From Frankiales bacterium (GTDB lineage: Bacteria; Actinomycetota; Actinomycetes; Mycobacteriales; SCTD01), in contig JAODNF010000028.1 in NCBI GenBank assembly GCA_025464915.1, forward strand, positions 1 to 7,930: a stretch of 7,930 nucleotides of DNA. Reading direction: 5' to 3'. Position numbers and translations under genes: made by a program. Below the pieces are notes generated by a model. It searched no databases. It worked only from the letters and a program-made list of their open reading frames with translations, and was not told the origin of the DNA. Shown in pieces: positions 1-6,899 of the stretch; position 1 is the first letter of the stretch, and each line of letters opens with the position of its first letter.

Positions 1-354
1 GTTGTTCGTGACTGACGTGCCGCAGCAGGGGCCGGCGTTCCAGCTGTTGCCGAGGCCGTCGGGGTAGGCGACGAGGATCCCGCTCTTGGCAGCGACCTTG
101 TCCAGGTTGGTCCCCGACTCCTGCTGGGCCGCGTCGAGGTTGAAGCCGTGCAGCGAGAGCACCAGTGGGCGGGGGCCGGCGGGCAGGGTGCTCGGCACGA
201 ACAGCCGGTAGGAGCGGGCCAGCCCGCCGGACTGGAGCGAGATCACGGTGGTCGTGCCGGTGGGCGCGGGAGTGGTCGCCGCGGTCGCGCGGAGGGTGGG
301 GGCGGCGAACGCGGCGAGGGCTAGGAGGGGGAGGACGAGGCGACGGAAGGTCAT
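1..354 (-). CDS. PHB depolymerase-family secreted esterase (partial, N-terminal 118 residues)
   Basis: This is the N-terminal part of an alpha/beta-hydrolase of the polyhydroxybutyrate depolymerase / feruloyl esterase type (Esterase_PHB, LpqC-like, COG3509), expected to cleave ester bonds outside the cytoplasmic membrane. The ATG is at 354 and the frame stays open to the left edge. Residues 1-26 look like a Sec signal peptide: an FRR basic start, a Leu/Ala-rich core, then small residues (ATAA). Next come a beta strand and PLVLSLHGFN (about 63-72), which is the LHG oxyanion-loop motif, followed by ILVAYPDG (93-100) and SWNAGPCCG (104-112), both hallmarks of this family. The GxSxG nucleophile and the remaining Asp/His triad lie outside the window. 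No clear Shine-Dalgarno sequence precedes the ATG. It shares its strand with the upstream PemK-like gene but is separated by about 70 relatively AT-rich bases, so it may have its own promoter. The family is clear; the actual substrate (PHB, aryl esters or other) cannot be told. Confidence 0.85.
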   Translation of the reverse strand, partial: MTFRRLVLPLLALAAFAAPTLRATAATTPAPTGTTTVISLQSGGLARSYRLFVPSTLPAGPRPLVLSLHGFNLDAAQQESGTNLDKVAAKSGILVAYPDGLGNSWNAGPCCGTSVTNN

Positions 355-425
355 GCGACAACGATTGCCGCACAACAAGATCAACGGGGCGAAAAGGGAC
401 GAAACCGTCAGAAGGGACTAGGCCC

Positions 426-926
426 TCAGCGCCAGCCGTAGTCCTCCCGGAGGGCGTCCGCGACCAGGTCGAACCTGGCGCGGTCGAGCACTGCACCTTC
501 CCTGCGGATGCCGTGCTCGGGGACCGACAGCACGCGGTCGAGGCGGATCCACGAGGAGCGGCGCTCCGCGTCCCAGCTGCCGGCACCGAGCCCGAGCCAG
601 CCCCGCTGGCCCTCCCGGCCGGCGTTGCTCGAGAGCATCAGGCCGAGCAGCTCGTCGCCGTCCCGCCCGACGACGAGGACCGGCCGGTCCTTGCCCTGGC
701 CGTTGCCCTCCTCGTACCCGACCCAGGTCCAGACGATCTCGCCCGGGTCGGCGGCGCCGTCGAGCTTCGGGGCGTAGCCGAGGTGCCGGCCGCGCACCTG
801 CGTGCTGGATGCGGTGCGGGCCCGCGTGCGGGAGGTCGTCCTGCGGCGCGACGACCGCTTGGGACGAGTGGAGTCCCGCAGCACGTCCGCGAAGACCTTC
901 ACACCCAAGGAGCGCCAGTCGACCAC
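426..926 (-). CDS. PemK/MazF-family protein (putative stand-alone toxin-like), 166 aa
   Basis: The core of this 166-residue protein carries the MazF/PemK fold signature: PGEIVWTWVGYEE (61-73) is the first strand and turn, GKDRPVLVVGRDG (78-90) holds the conserved Arg-Pro of the family, and WIRLDRVLSVP (126-136) followed by REGAVLDRARFDLVADAL (142-159) matches the usual last strand and C-terminal helix. MazF/PemK toxins cut single-stranded RNA in the cytoplasm, but long actinobacterial relatives like this are little studied and activity is not shown by sequence. I chose the GTG at 926 because MVDWRSL begins a good N-terminal helix and lies just 2 bases after the TGA of the SGNH hydrolase, which suggests translational coupling. 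Residues 20-47 form a linker very rich in Arg, Ser and Thr that precedes the toxin fold and may bind nucleic acid. No antitoxin-like gene is adjacent, and the neighbours are envelope enzymes. The family is well supported; the toxin role is uncertain. Confidence 0.82.
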   Translation of the reverse strand: MVDWRSLGVKVFADVLRDSTRPKRSSRRRTTSRTRARTASSTQVRGRHLGYAPKLDGAADPGEIVWTWVGYEEGNGQGKDRPVLVVGRDGDELLGLMLSSNAGREGQRGWLGLGAGSWDAERRSSWIRLDRVLSVPEHGIRREGAVLDRARFDLVADALREDYGWR

Positions 927-928
927 GC

Positions 929-1591
929 TCAGATCTTGGCACCTCGCAGCTGGGTGGCGAGGTCGTTCGCCATCCGTCGGTACCCGGAGCGGTTGGGGTG
1001 GAAGTGGTCCTTGAACAGGAATCCCTTGGAGAGGACGTGGTACCGGTACTGGCTGACGTACTGGAGGCTGAGCTCGTGGGCCGTGGCGGCGAGCGTGCGC
1101 TCCATCTCGCGGAAGCGCGCGTTGTCGTGCCCGGCAGGGGTGAAGCCGCCGACGACCACCAGCCGGGCCTGCGGCTGCTTCTCGCGCACGTAGCCGACGA
1201 CCTCCGTCATCCGGGTCGAGAGCGCCGGCAGGTCGCCGAAGAGGGCGTCGTTGGTGCCGCCCTCGAGCAGGATCACCTGGTAGCGGTGCCGGGTCAGGAA
1301 CCCGTCGTGCTGCAGCCGGTAGAGGTAGGTGCGGCCCTTCGGGTTGTGTCCCCGGGTCGTGTAGCCGGTCCCGCCGACGGCGTCGACGGTGGGCCGCCAG
1401 TGCAGCAGCCGCGACGTGTCGGTCGCCAGCACCGGGCGCTTCGGGGACGTGCCCGTCCCGGCGAACAGGCTGTCGCCGAAGAACAGGGCGCGGGGGCCGC
1501 TGCTCGCCTCGGACTGCTGCTGCATCAGCCCGAAGCCGCCCAGCAGCGCCGCCGCGAGGGCGAGCGCGACAGCGGGACGACGGAGGATCAC
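929..1591 (-). CDS. Secreted SGNH/GDSL-family hydrolase, 220 aa
   Basis: This is an SGNH-fold esterase or deacylase, predicted to act outside the membrane. Residues 1 to about 30 look like a signal peptide or membrane anchor (ILRRP followed by an Ala/Leu-rich core). The family blocks occur in order: LFFGDSLFAG (37-46) supplies block I with nucleophile Ser41, GGTGY (73-77) supplies the block II glycine, LEGGTNDALF (109-118) supplies block III with Asn114, and KDHFHPNRSGY (194-204) supplies block V with Asp195 and His198 of the triad. The length of 220 is normal for a single-domain member. The GTG start at 1591 is the first plausible start ahead of the signal peptide; no strong ribosome binding site is visible, and a TTG at 1598 is out of frame. 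It follows mptB by 51 bases on the same strand and is coupled to the PemK-like gene. Given mptB and the nearby membrane acyltransferase, removal or transfer of acyl groups on envelope glycans is a reasonable guess. The substrate is unknown. Confidence 0.88.
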   Translation of the reverse strand: MILRRPAVALALAAALLGGFGLMQQQSEASSGPRALFFGDSLFAGTGTSPKRPVLATDTSRLLHWRPTVDAVGGTGYTTRGHNPKGRTYLYRLQHDGFLTRHRYQVILLEGGTNDALFGDLPALSTRMTEVVGYVREKQPQARLVVVGGFTPAGHDNARFREMERTLAATAHELSLQYVSQYRYHVLSKGFLFKDHFHPNRSGYRRMANDLATQLRGAKI

Positions 1592-1642
1592 CGGACAATG
1601 CTGGCCGAGGCGCGGCGCTTCGTCAGGCGAACGCGGCCGATG

Positions 1643-3133
1643 TCACCCGACCGCAACCTCGGCGTACCCGGGGACGGCCTCCTCGGACTGCTCGGCGGGC
1701 AGCATCCAGTGCGCGACGGCCAGTCCGATCAGCGCCGCGATGACGACCGGGACGCCGAACCAGGGCGGCCGGATCCAGGCGCGCCCACCCGGCGCCAGGT
1801 AGATGCAGAGCGCGCCGGAGAAGCCCGCCAGGAACGCCGTGCGACGGCGGCTGTGCGTCACGGACAGCGGGGTCAGGGCCCAGGCGAGGTACCAGGGCTG
1901 CTCGCTGAAGCTCAGGCAGAACACGAGCAGCAGGGCTCCGCCGGTCGCGGTCAGGGCAGAGGTACGACGGACGAGCGCGCGTCCCCAGAGGACCACGAGA
2001 AGCACCCCGAGCAGCGCCGTGAGCCCGACCATCACGATCGTGTCGACCGCGTCCCTGACGTCGGTGCTGATCAGGCTCCCGGCGTTCGCCAGCAGCCGTC
2101 GCAGGCCCCAGGCGAGCGACCAGAGCGAGGGCCGGCCACCCTGGTCGCCCACCACCCCGACCCAGCCCCAGCCAAGTCCCGTCGCCGCAGTGACGCCGAC
2201 GGCGGTGATCGCGCTCGACACGGCGGTGACCGCGATCGTCAACCAGCGCGGCCGTGGCAGGACGGAGACCAGTGGCACGAACGGCAGGGCGATCAGCGCC
2301 GGCGCCTTGATGAGGGCAGCGAGGGTCACGACGGCCGCGGCGGCAGCCAGGCCCACCAGGTCCGGGCGACGTCGCGCGATCATCAGCCCGGCGGCCATCA
2401 GCCCCAGCATGAGCAGGTCGTTGTGGGCTCCTGCCACCCCGTGCAGCAGGAGCAGGGGATTGCACACCACCAGCCACAGCGCCCGCTGCGGCGGCGTGCC
2501 GGTGGCGTCGGCGAGCCGCTTCAGCGACCACGCCAGCAGGCCCAGGCCGACGACCGCGAGACCACGGATCAGGTAGATCGAGACGACCAGGTGGTTGTCG
2601 CCGGGCAGGCCCACGGCCTGTCCGGCGAGCCACAACCACAGCGGCCCGTAGGGGGCCGGGCTGTAGCGCCAGACCCCGTCGACGTTGAACGACCACTTGC
2701 TCGTCGGCTCGTAGCTCCCCGGCCCGTGGACGTAGGGGTCCTGGTGGTTCACGACCAGGTGGCCCTGGCCGGCGTACGCGTAGATGTCGGCGCTGAACAG
2801 CGGCGGAGCGATCAGCAGCGGCAGCGCCCAGGTCGCGGCGAGGATCAGCACGTGCCGGGTGGTGAGCTCGCGAAGGTGACGCCCGACCATGGCCCAGCTC
2901 AGCAGCAGCCCCAGCAGGGACAGGTAGCTGAGGGTCGCGCAGAGGGTGCGCAGGTCGGAGTTCTCGCGCAGCGCGAGCAGGTGCAGCTCGCTCGCGATGG
3001 CGTCGTGGCTGCCGGCCTTCAGGACCGCTCCGGCGCCGACGCCGGCGATCGCGAGCGTCGAGGCGCTGACGAACCCGATGAGCTGCGCGCGCCGCAGGGT
3101 CCCGGCTGGGAGCAGCCAACCGGTCGCGTTCAC
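1643..3133 (-). CDS. mptB: MptB-like polyprenol-phosphomannose-dependent alpha-1,6-mannosyltransferase
   Basis: This 496-residue integral membrane protein has about a dozen hydrophobic segments and belongs to the GT-C glycosyltransferases that use polyprenol-phosphate mannose on the outer face of the membrane. In mycobacteria and corynebacteria MptB starts the alpha-1,6-mannan core of lipomannan. Family features seen are PPLFSADIYAYAGQG (110-124) with the acidic GT-C loop residue Asp116, DPYVHGPGSY (132-141), YSPAPYGPLWL (157-167), NPLLLLHGVAGAHNDLLML (225-243) and EQPWYLAWAL (411-420). These match the MptB subgroup better than generic DUF2029 transferases. The GTG at 3133 starts just before a short cytoplasmic stretch and the first membrane helix; AAGG about 9 bases upstream and GAGGTGA nearer by are possible ribosome binding sites. 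It is divergent from the acyltransferase gene and heads a probable operon with the SGNH hydrolase. The transferase class is secure; the exact linkage made here is inferred from the family, since this organism may not make mycobacterial-type lipomannan. Confidence 0.87.
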   Translation of the reverse strand: MNATGWLLPAGTLRRAQLIGFVSASTLAIAGVGAGAVLKAGSHDAIASELHLLALRENSDLRTLCATLSYLSLLGLLLSWAMVGRHLRELTTRHVLILAATWALPLLIAPPLFSADIYAYAGQGHLVVNHQDPYVHGPGSYEPTSKWSFNVDGVWRYSPAPYGPLWLWLAGQAVGLPGDNHLVVSIYLIRGLAVVGLGLLAWSLKRLADATGTPPQRALWLVVCNPLLLLHGVAGAHNDLLMLGLMAAGLMIARRRPDLVGLAAAAAVVTLAALIKAPALIALPFVPLVSVLPRPRWLTIAVTAVSSAITAVGVTAATGLGWGWVGVVGDQGGRPSLWSLAWGLRRLLANAGSLISTDVRDAVDTIVMVGLTALLGVLLVVLWGRALVRRTSALTATGGALLLVFCLSFSEQPWYLAWALTPLSVTHSRRRTAFLAGFSGALCIYLAPGGRAWIRPPWFGVPVVIAALIGLAVAHWMLPAEQSEEAVPGYAEVAVG

Positions 3134-3253
3134 GTCACCTCGCCTTCGCGCTCAGGTTAGCGACTAGCACTTCCAGGTGACCCTCAGCGCACCTCACGAT
3201 TGGCACACAGTCTCACCGGGCACGGTCCTGAGGTGCCCACCACGGATCGACGC
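3134..3253. promoter_or_regulatory. Divergent control region between mptB-like and acyltransferase genes
   Basis: Both flanking genes start outward from this stretch of about 120 bases, so promoters in both directions are expected. On the minus strand a TAACCT hexamer (3159-3154) could be a -10 box about 20 bases ahead of the mptB start, but I see no good -35 box. On the plus strand TTGGCA (3200-3205) resembles a -35 box without a convincing -10 partner. A 7-base inverted repeat, GTCACCT at 3134-3140 and AGGTGAC at 3175-3181, spans 48 bases; its left arm overlaps the mptB translation-initiation region. In-frame TTG and GTG codons at 3200 and 3233 could extend the acyltransferase into this region. 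No promoter is established by sequence alone. Confidence 0.45.
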
Positions 3254-4375
3254 ATGCGCCTGCTCGGGCACTGCCCCCCGCTGGACGGTCTACGCGGCAT
3301 CGCCGTGGCGCTCATCGTCGTCTTCCACTTCGCCGGGCACTACGTCCTGCACGGGGCGACCATCGGCCTCGACGTGTTCTTCGCGCTCTCCGGCTTCCTC
3401 ATCACGGCCCTGGTGCTCGACGAGCAGCGCGTCACCGGCCGGGTGGACCTCAAGGGCTTCTACGTACGACGGGCCGCGCGGCTGCTTCCGGCGCTGCTGC
3501 TGATGCTCACGGTCTGGAGCGCGCTGCTGCTGGTCTTCCACGACCAGGGCTGGATGGGCTCGACGCCCGCCGGCGACGGCACCGGCTCCGCGGTCGGCGT
3601 GGCAGGGTCCCTGAAGGACGTCGGTGCTGCCCTGCTCTACGTCGCGAACTGGGACGTGATCAGCGGCGGCACGGAAGCGCCCCTCCAGCACCTGTGGTCA
3701 CTGGCCGTGGAGGAGCAGTTCTACGTCCTGTGGCCCGCCGCGCTGCTGGTGCTCCTGACCCTGTCGGCGCGGCTGCGCCGAGGCGTCCTGGTCGTCCTCA
3801 TCGCTGCATCGATGACCTGGGCAGCCACGCTGTGGGCCTGGGGGTTCGGCGGCAACCGGATCTACTTCGGCACCGACACCCGCGCCTCGTCACTGCTCAT
3901 CGGCGCCCTCGCCGCGGTCGGGTGGCACCGGCGGCGGTCTGTCGGTCAGGCCGCCCGCTTCGCAGGGACGCGCGCCTGGGCGGGGGTCGCGGTGTTCGTC
4001 GTGATCCTCACGCACCTGCACGAGAACGAGTGGAAGTACGTCGTGCTGCCCGCCGTCGCGGCGCTGTGCACCGCGCAGGTGATCACCTACGTCAGCGACG
4101 CTCCTCGGTCCGCGCTCGGGCGAGCACTCGCGCTCCGCCCCCTGGCCTGGCTCGGCCGACGGTCCTACGCGCTCTACCTGTGGCACTACCTCTGGGCCAC
4201 GTGGACGCACGGCCTCGACCCGGCGGTCGGCATCCCGATCGGCGTCGCCGGCTCCCTCGCGTGCACGGTCGCGTCCTGGCACCTCGTCGAGGCGCCGGCC
4301 CTCGCCTGGGTCGCCCGACGCCGTACCCGCCCCGCCCCAGCTGCCCAGCCGCGACCGGTGCCGATCGCTGCCTAG
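3254..4375 (+). CDS. Membrane acyltransferase, Acyltransferase_3 / OafA-type, no SGNH domain
   Basis: This polytopic membrane protein of the Acyltransferase_3 family moves acyl groups, often acetyl, onto sugars of surface polysaccharides, antibiotics or lipids. From the ATG at 3254 it has 373 residues. Family marks are PPLDGLRGIAVALIVVFHF, which ends with the conserved His25, then GLDVFFALSGFLIT, GFYVRRAARLLPALL with the paired arginines, QHLWSLAVEEQFYVLWP, YFGTDTRASSLLIGA, LGRRSYALYLWHY and a final SWHLVEAPAL. It ends soon after the last helix with a Pro/Ala/Arg-rich tail, so it lacks the C-terminal SGNH domain of full OafA proteins. Start choice: TTG 3200 and GTG 3233 are in frame, but the codons between 3200 and 3233 have poor third-position GC, while the ATG has GGA at suitable spacing and gives a usual leader length. 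The GTG at 3233 remains possible. It diverges from mptB, which suggests a glycan target; the true acceptor is unknown. Confidence 0.88.
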   Translation: MRLLGHCPPLDGLRGIAVALIVVFHFAGHYVLHGATIGLDVFFALSGFLITALVLDEQRVTGRVDLKGFYVRRAARLLPALLLMLTVWSALLLVFHDQGWMGSTPAGDGTGSAVGVAGSLKDVGAALLYVANWDVISGGTEAPLQHLWSLAVEEQFYVLWPAALLVLLTLSARLRRGVLVVLIAASMTWAATLWAWGFGGNRIYFGTDTRASSLLIGALAAVGWHRRRSVGQAARFAGTRAWAGVAVFVVILTHLHENEWKYVVLPAVAALCTAQVITYVSDAPRSALGRALALRPLAWLGRRSYALYLWHYLWATWTHGLDPAVGIPIGVAGSLACTVASWHLVEAPALAWVARRRTRPAPAAQPRPVPIAA

Positions 4376-4464
4376 CGGCGCAGGCGGCGCAGGAAGGCCC
4401 AGCCGACCACAGCGTCACCCAGCAGGAAGGCGGCGACCGCAACGACCTCGAGAACCAGCGTCAT
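4372..4464 (-). CDS. Small single-pass membrane peptide, 30 aa (predicted)
   Basis: A 31-codon frame runs from an ATG at 4464 to a TAG at 4372. The product begins MTLVLEVVAVAAFLLGD, continues AVVGWAFL and ends in RRLRR. It is one hydrophobic stretch (about residues 2-25) followed by a strongly basic tail, which predicts a single membrane helix with its C-terminus in the cytoplasm. About 25 of 29 sense codons after the start end in G or C, as in the neighbouring genes, and no stop interrupts the frame. It lies 52 bases downstream of the UvrA-like gene on the same strand, and its stop shares the tetranucleotide CTAG with the stop of the convergent acyltransferase. A ribosome binding site is poor: GAGG lies about 15 bases upstream of the ATG. 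I do not recognise a family. It could be a real small protein or a chance frame; I favour real at moderate confidence. Confidence 0.5.
   Translation of the reverse strand: MTLVLEVVAVAAFLLGDAVVGWAFLRRLRR
4375..4392. repeat. Perfect tandem 9-base repeat (GCGGCGCAG x2)
   Basis: Two identical copies of GCGGCGCAG lie head to tail, at 4375-4383 and 4384-4392, just after the acyltransferase stop. On the minus strand they encode the duplicated Leu-Arg-Arg tail of the predicted 30-residue membrane peptide. The repeat probably arose by slippage and has no evident separate role. Confidence 0.6.
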
Positions 4465-4516
4465 GGGCTGATCGTGACACCTCGGCGCACGGAGCGACAG
4501 GGAATGCACGAACTGT

Positions 4517-6871
4517 TCACCCGGTCAGGGCAACCGCTCTCAGGTAGGGCGCCGTCCGGCTCTGCGGCGAGCGGGCCACCTCGTCGGGCCGCCCGCTCGC
4601 GACGACCCGGCCGCCGGCGCCCCCACCGCCGGGTCCGAGGTCGATGACCCAGTCGGAGCCGGCCACGACGGACATGTCGTGCTCGACGACCACGACGGTG
4701 CTGCCCGCGTCCACGAGGCGCTGGAGCTGACGCAGGAGCAGCGCGACGTCCGCGGGGTGCAGGCCCGACGTCGGCTCGTCGAGCAGGTAGAGCGAGTCGT
4801 CGCGACGGGCCCGCTGCAGCTCGGACGCCAGCTTGATCCGCTGCGCCTCGCCACCCGACAGCTCGGTGGCGGGTTGCCCGAGCCGGAGGTAGCCGAGCCC
4901 GACCTGCCGCAGCGTCTCGAGGCTGCGTCGGGCGGTCGGCAGGTCCGACAGGAAGACGTAGGCCTCGTCCACCGTGAGGGCGAGGACGTCGGCGACAGAC
5001 CTTCCCTCGTACGTGACCTGCAGCGTCTCCTCGTTGTAGCGGGTGCCGTGGCACGCCGGGCAGGCGGCGTAGGTGCCGGGGAGGAACAGCAGCTCCACGG
5101 ACACGAAGCCCTCGCCGTCGCAGGTCTGGCAGCGGCCCTCGGCGACGTTGAAGGAGAAGCGTCCTGGGCCGTACCCTCGCGACTGGGCCTGCTCCGTCTG
5201 CGCGAACAGCCTGCGCACCCCGTCGAACAGCCCCGTGTACGTCGCCAGGTTGCTGCGCGGGGTACGGCCGATGGGTGCCTGGTCCACCCGCACGACGCGG
5301 TCGAAGAGCTCCGCGCTGCGGGACTCGAGCTCCGCCACCAGGCTCGACTTCCCCGACCCGCTGACCCCGGTGATGGCAGTGAGGACGCAGGTCGGCACAT
5401 CGACGTCGAGGCCCTGCAGGTTGTGCAGGTCCAGGGCCCGCAGCTCGATCCACGCCTGCGGCTCACGATGGAGCGACGGCACCCGCTCGGCCCTCCCGAA
5501 CAGGTGCTCGCTGGTCGCGGACTCCTTCACCCGCTCCAGGTCCGCGACGGGGCCGCTGTGCAGGACCTCGCCCCCGCCCTCGCCGGCTCCGGGTCCGATG
5601 TCGACGACCCAGTCGGCTCGTCGCACGACGTCGAGGTCGTGCTCCACCACGAACAGCGAGTTGCCCGCGGCCTTCAGCCGCTCGAGCACGGTCATGAGCG
5701 GCTCGGCGTCGGCCGGGTGCAGTCCGGCCGACGGCTCGTCGAGCACGTAGACGACCCCGAACAGCCCGGACCGGAGCTGGGTGGCGATCCGCAGCCGCTG
5801 CGTCTCGCCGGGCGAGAGGGTGGTGGTGTGCCGCCCCATGCTGAGGTAGCCCAGACCGAGCTCGATCAGCACCTCGATCCGCGCGACCAGGTCCGCCCTG
5901 ATGCGCGCCGCGGCCTCCCGCACGGCACCCTCGGCGGCGATGGGTGCTGTTGCCCAGGCGACCACCTCGTCGAGCGGTAGGGCGTTGACCTCCGCGATGC
6001 TCAGACCGGCGACGGTGACGGCCAGGGCCTCCGGGCGCAGGCCGCTGCCCCCGCACGCCGGGCACGGCATGGCCTCGACGAAGCGCAGCGCGCGGTCACG
6101 GCTCTGCTGGCTCTTGCTGTCGGCCAGGGTGTGCATCACGTGCTTGCGGGCCGACCAGAACTTGCCGTAGTAGCCGTAGTCGACCCGGTCGCGCTCGGGC
6201 TTGATGAGCACGCTTGGCTGCTCGTCGCTCCACAGCAGGAAGTCCCGGTCCTTCTTCTTCAGCTTCCGGAACGGGACGTCGACGTCGATGCCGAGGCCGG
6301 TCACGACGCTGCGCAGGTTGACGCCCTGCCACGCGCCGGGCCAGGCGGCGATGGCGCCCTCCCGGATGCTCAGCGACGGGTCCGGGACCATCAGCTCCTC
6401 GGTGACGTCGTGCGCCTCCCCGAGTCCGTGGCAGACCGGGCAGGCGCCGGCTGGGGTGTTCGGGGAGAACGCCTCGGCCTCCAGGTGAGCGGCGCCGGAC
6501 GGATAGCTGCCGGCCCTGCTGTAGAGCATCCGCAGCAGGTTCGACAGCGTCGTCAGCGTGCCGATCGTCGATCGCGAGCTGGGCGCTCCGCGCCGCTGCT
6601 GCAGGGCCACCGCCGGTGGCAGCCCGGTGATGTCTCGGACGTGCGGTGCGGCGACCTGCTGCAGCAGCCGGCGGGCGTACGGCGCCACCGACTCGAAGTA
6701 GCGGCGCTGCGCTTCCGCGTAGAGGGTGCCGAACGCCAGCGATGACTTCCCTGACCCGGAGATGCCGGTGAAGACGACCAGCGCGTTGCGCGGCACGTCG
6801 ACGTCGACGTCCTTCAGGTTGTGCTCGGTCGCGCCTCGCACGTGCACGAAGCCGTCGTCGCTGAGATCCAT
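4517..6871 (-). CDS. UvrA-like double ABC ATPase lacking the UvrB-binding domain (UvrA2/DrrC-type), 784 aa
   Basis: This cytoplasmic protein has the two ABC ATPase halves of excinuclease subunit UvrA. Half one has Walker A TGISGSGKSS (35-44, Lys42), the unusual signature LSPGE (352-356), Walker B VVYVLDEPSAG (373-383) and the switch His411. Half two has Walker A TGVSGSGKSS (501-510, Lys508), LSGGE (671-675), Walker B YLLDEPTSG (695-703) and His731. A full zinc module, CQTC and CPAC with 19 residues between (Cys581, 584, 604, 607), matches the DNA-binding zinc site of UvrA. Canonical UvrA has about 940 residues; here the sequence jumps from LYSRAG (116-121) to FSPNTPAGACPVC (135-147), so the UvrB-binding domain and the first cysteine pair of the N-terminal zinc module are absent. 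This fits UvrA2 and drug-resistance paralogues such as DrrC, not the repair enzyme itself. The ATG at 6871 was chosen because DLSDDGFVHVRGA is the usual family start; an upstream in-frame start at 6955 lies inside the methyltransferase. It follows that gene by 28 bases. Confidence 0.9.
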   Translation of the reverse strand: MDLSDDGFVHVRGATEHNLKDVDVDVPRNALVVFTGISGSGKSSLAFGTLYAEAQRRYFESVAPYARRLLQQVAAPHVRDITGLPPAVALQQRRGAPSSRSTIGTLTTLSNLLRMLYSRAGSYPSGAAHLEAEAFSPNTPAGACPVCHGLGEAHDVTEELMVPDPSLSIREGAIAAWPGAWQGVNLRSVVTGLGIDVDVPFRKLKKKDRDFLLWSDEQPSVLIKPERDRVDYGYYGKFWSARKHVMHTLADSKSQQSRDRALRFVEAMPCPACGGSGLRPEALAVTVAGLSIAEVNALPLDEVVAWATAPIAAEGAVREAAARIRADLVARIEVLIELGLGYLSMGRHTTTLSPGETQRLRIATQLRSGLFGVVYVLDEPSAGLHPADAEPLMTVLERLKAAGNSLFVVEHDLDVVRRADWVVDIGPGAGEGGGEVLHSGPVADLERVKESATSEHLFGRAERVPSLHREPQAWIELRALDLHNLQGLDVDVPTCVLTAITGVSGSGKSSLVAELESRSAELFDRVVRVDQAPIGRTPRSNLATYTGLFDGVRRLFAQTEQAQSRGYGPGRFSFNVAEGRCQTCDGEGFVSVELLFLPGTYAACPACHGTRYNEETLQVTYEGRSVADVLALTVDEAYVFLSDLPTARRSLETLRQVGLGYLRLGQPATELSGGEAQRIKLASELQRARRDDSLYLLDEPTSGLHPADVALLLRQLQRLVDAGSTVVVVEHDMSVVAGSDWVIDLGPGGGGAGGRVVASGRPDEVARSPQSRTAPYLRAVALTG

Positions 6872-6899
6872 CCCTGGGGAGTACCCCGTCGGGCTGCTC

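Noticed and set aside
393..418. Direct repeat AAGGGAC (394-400 and 412-418) and a 4-base-pair GACG/CGTC stem followed on the minus strand by CCTTTT, as a possible terminator after the PemK-like gene
   Set aside because: The stem is too short and the T-run too weak to call a terminator; the repeat is short enough to be chance.
809..3160. 783-codon open frame on the plus strand opposite mptB and the SGNH hydrolase
   Set aside because: It is antisense to two clearly recognisable proteins, its product is low-complexity (Gln/Arg/Gly/Ala/Asp-rich) with no motif, and long antisense frames are expected in GC-rich genes.
4366..4377. CGCT-GCCT-AGCG stem at the convergent gene ends as a bidirectional terminator
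   Set aside because: Only four pairs, no T-run on either side, and it lies within the coding ends of both genes.
3694..4647. 317-codon frame on the plus strand overlapping the acyltransferase in another frame
   Set aside because: The product is Arg/Pro/Ala-rich filler typical of out-of-frame reading in GC-rich DNA; the acyltransferase frame carries all family motifs.
4679..5980. 433-codon open frame on the plus strand opposite the UvrA-like gene
   Set aside because: It mirrors the coding strand of a well-supported ABC ATPase, has no recognisable domain and no sensible start signal.
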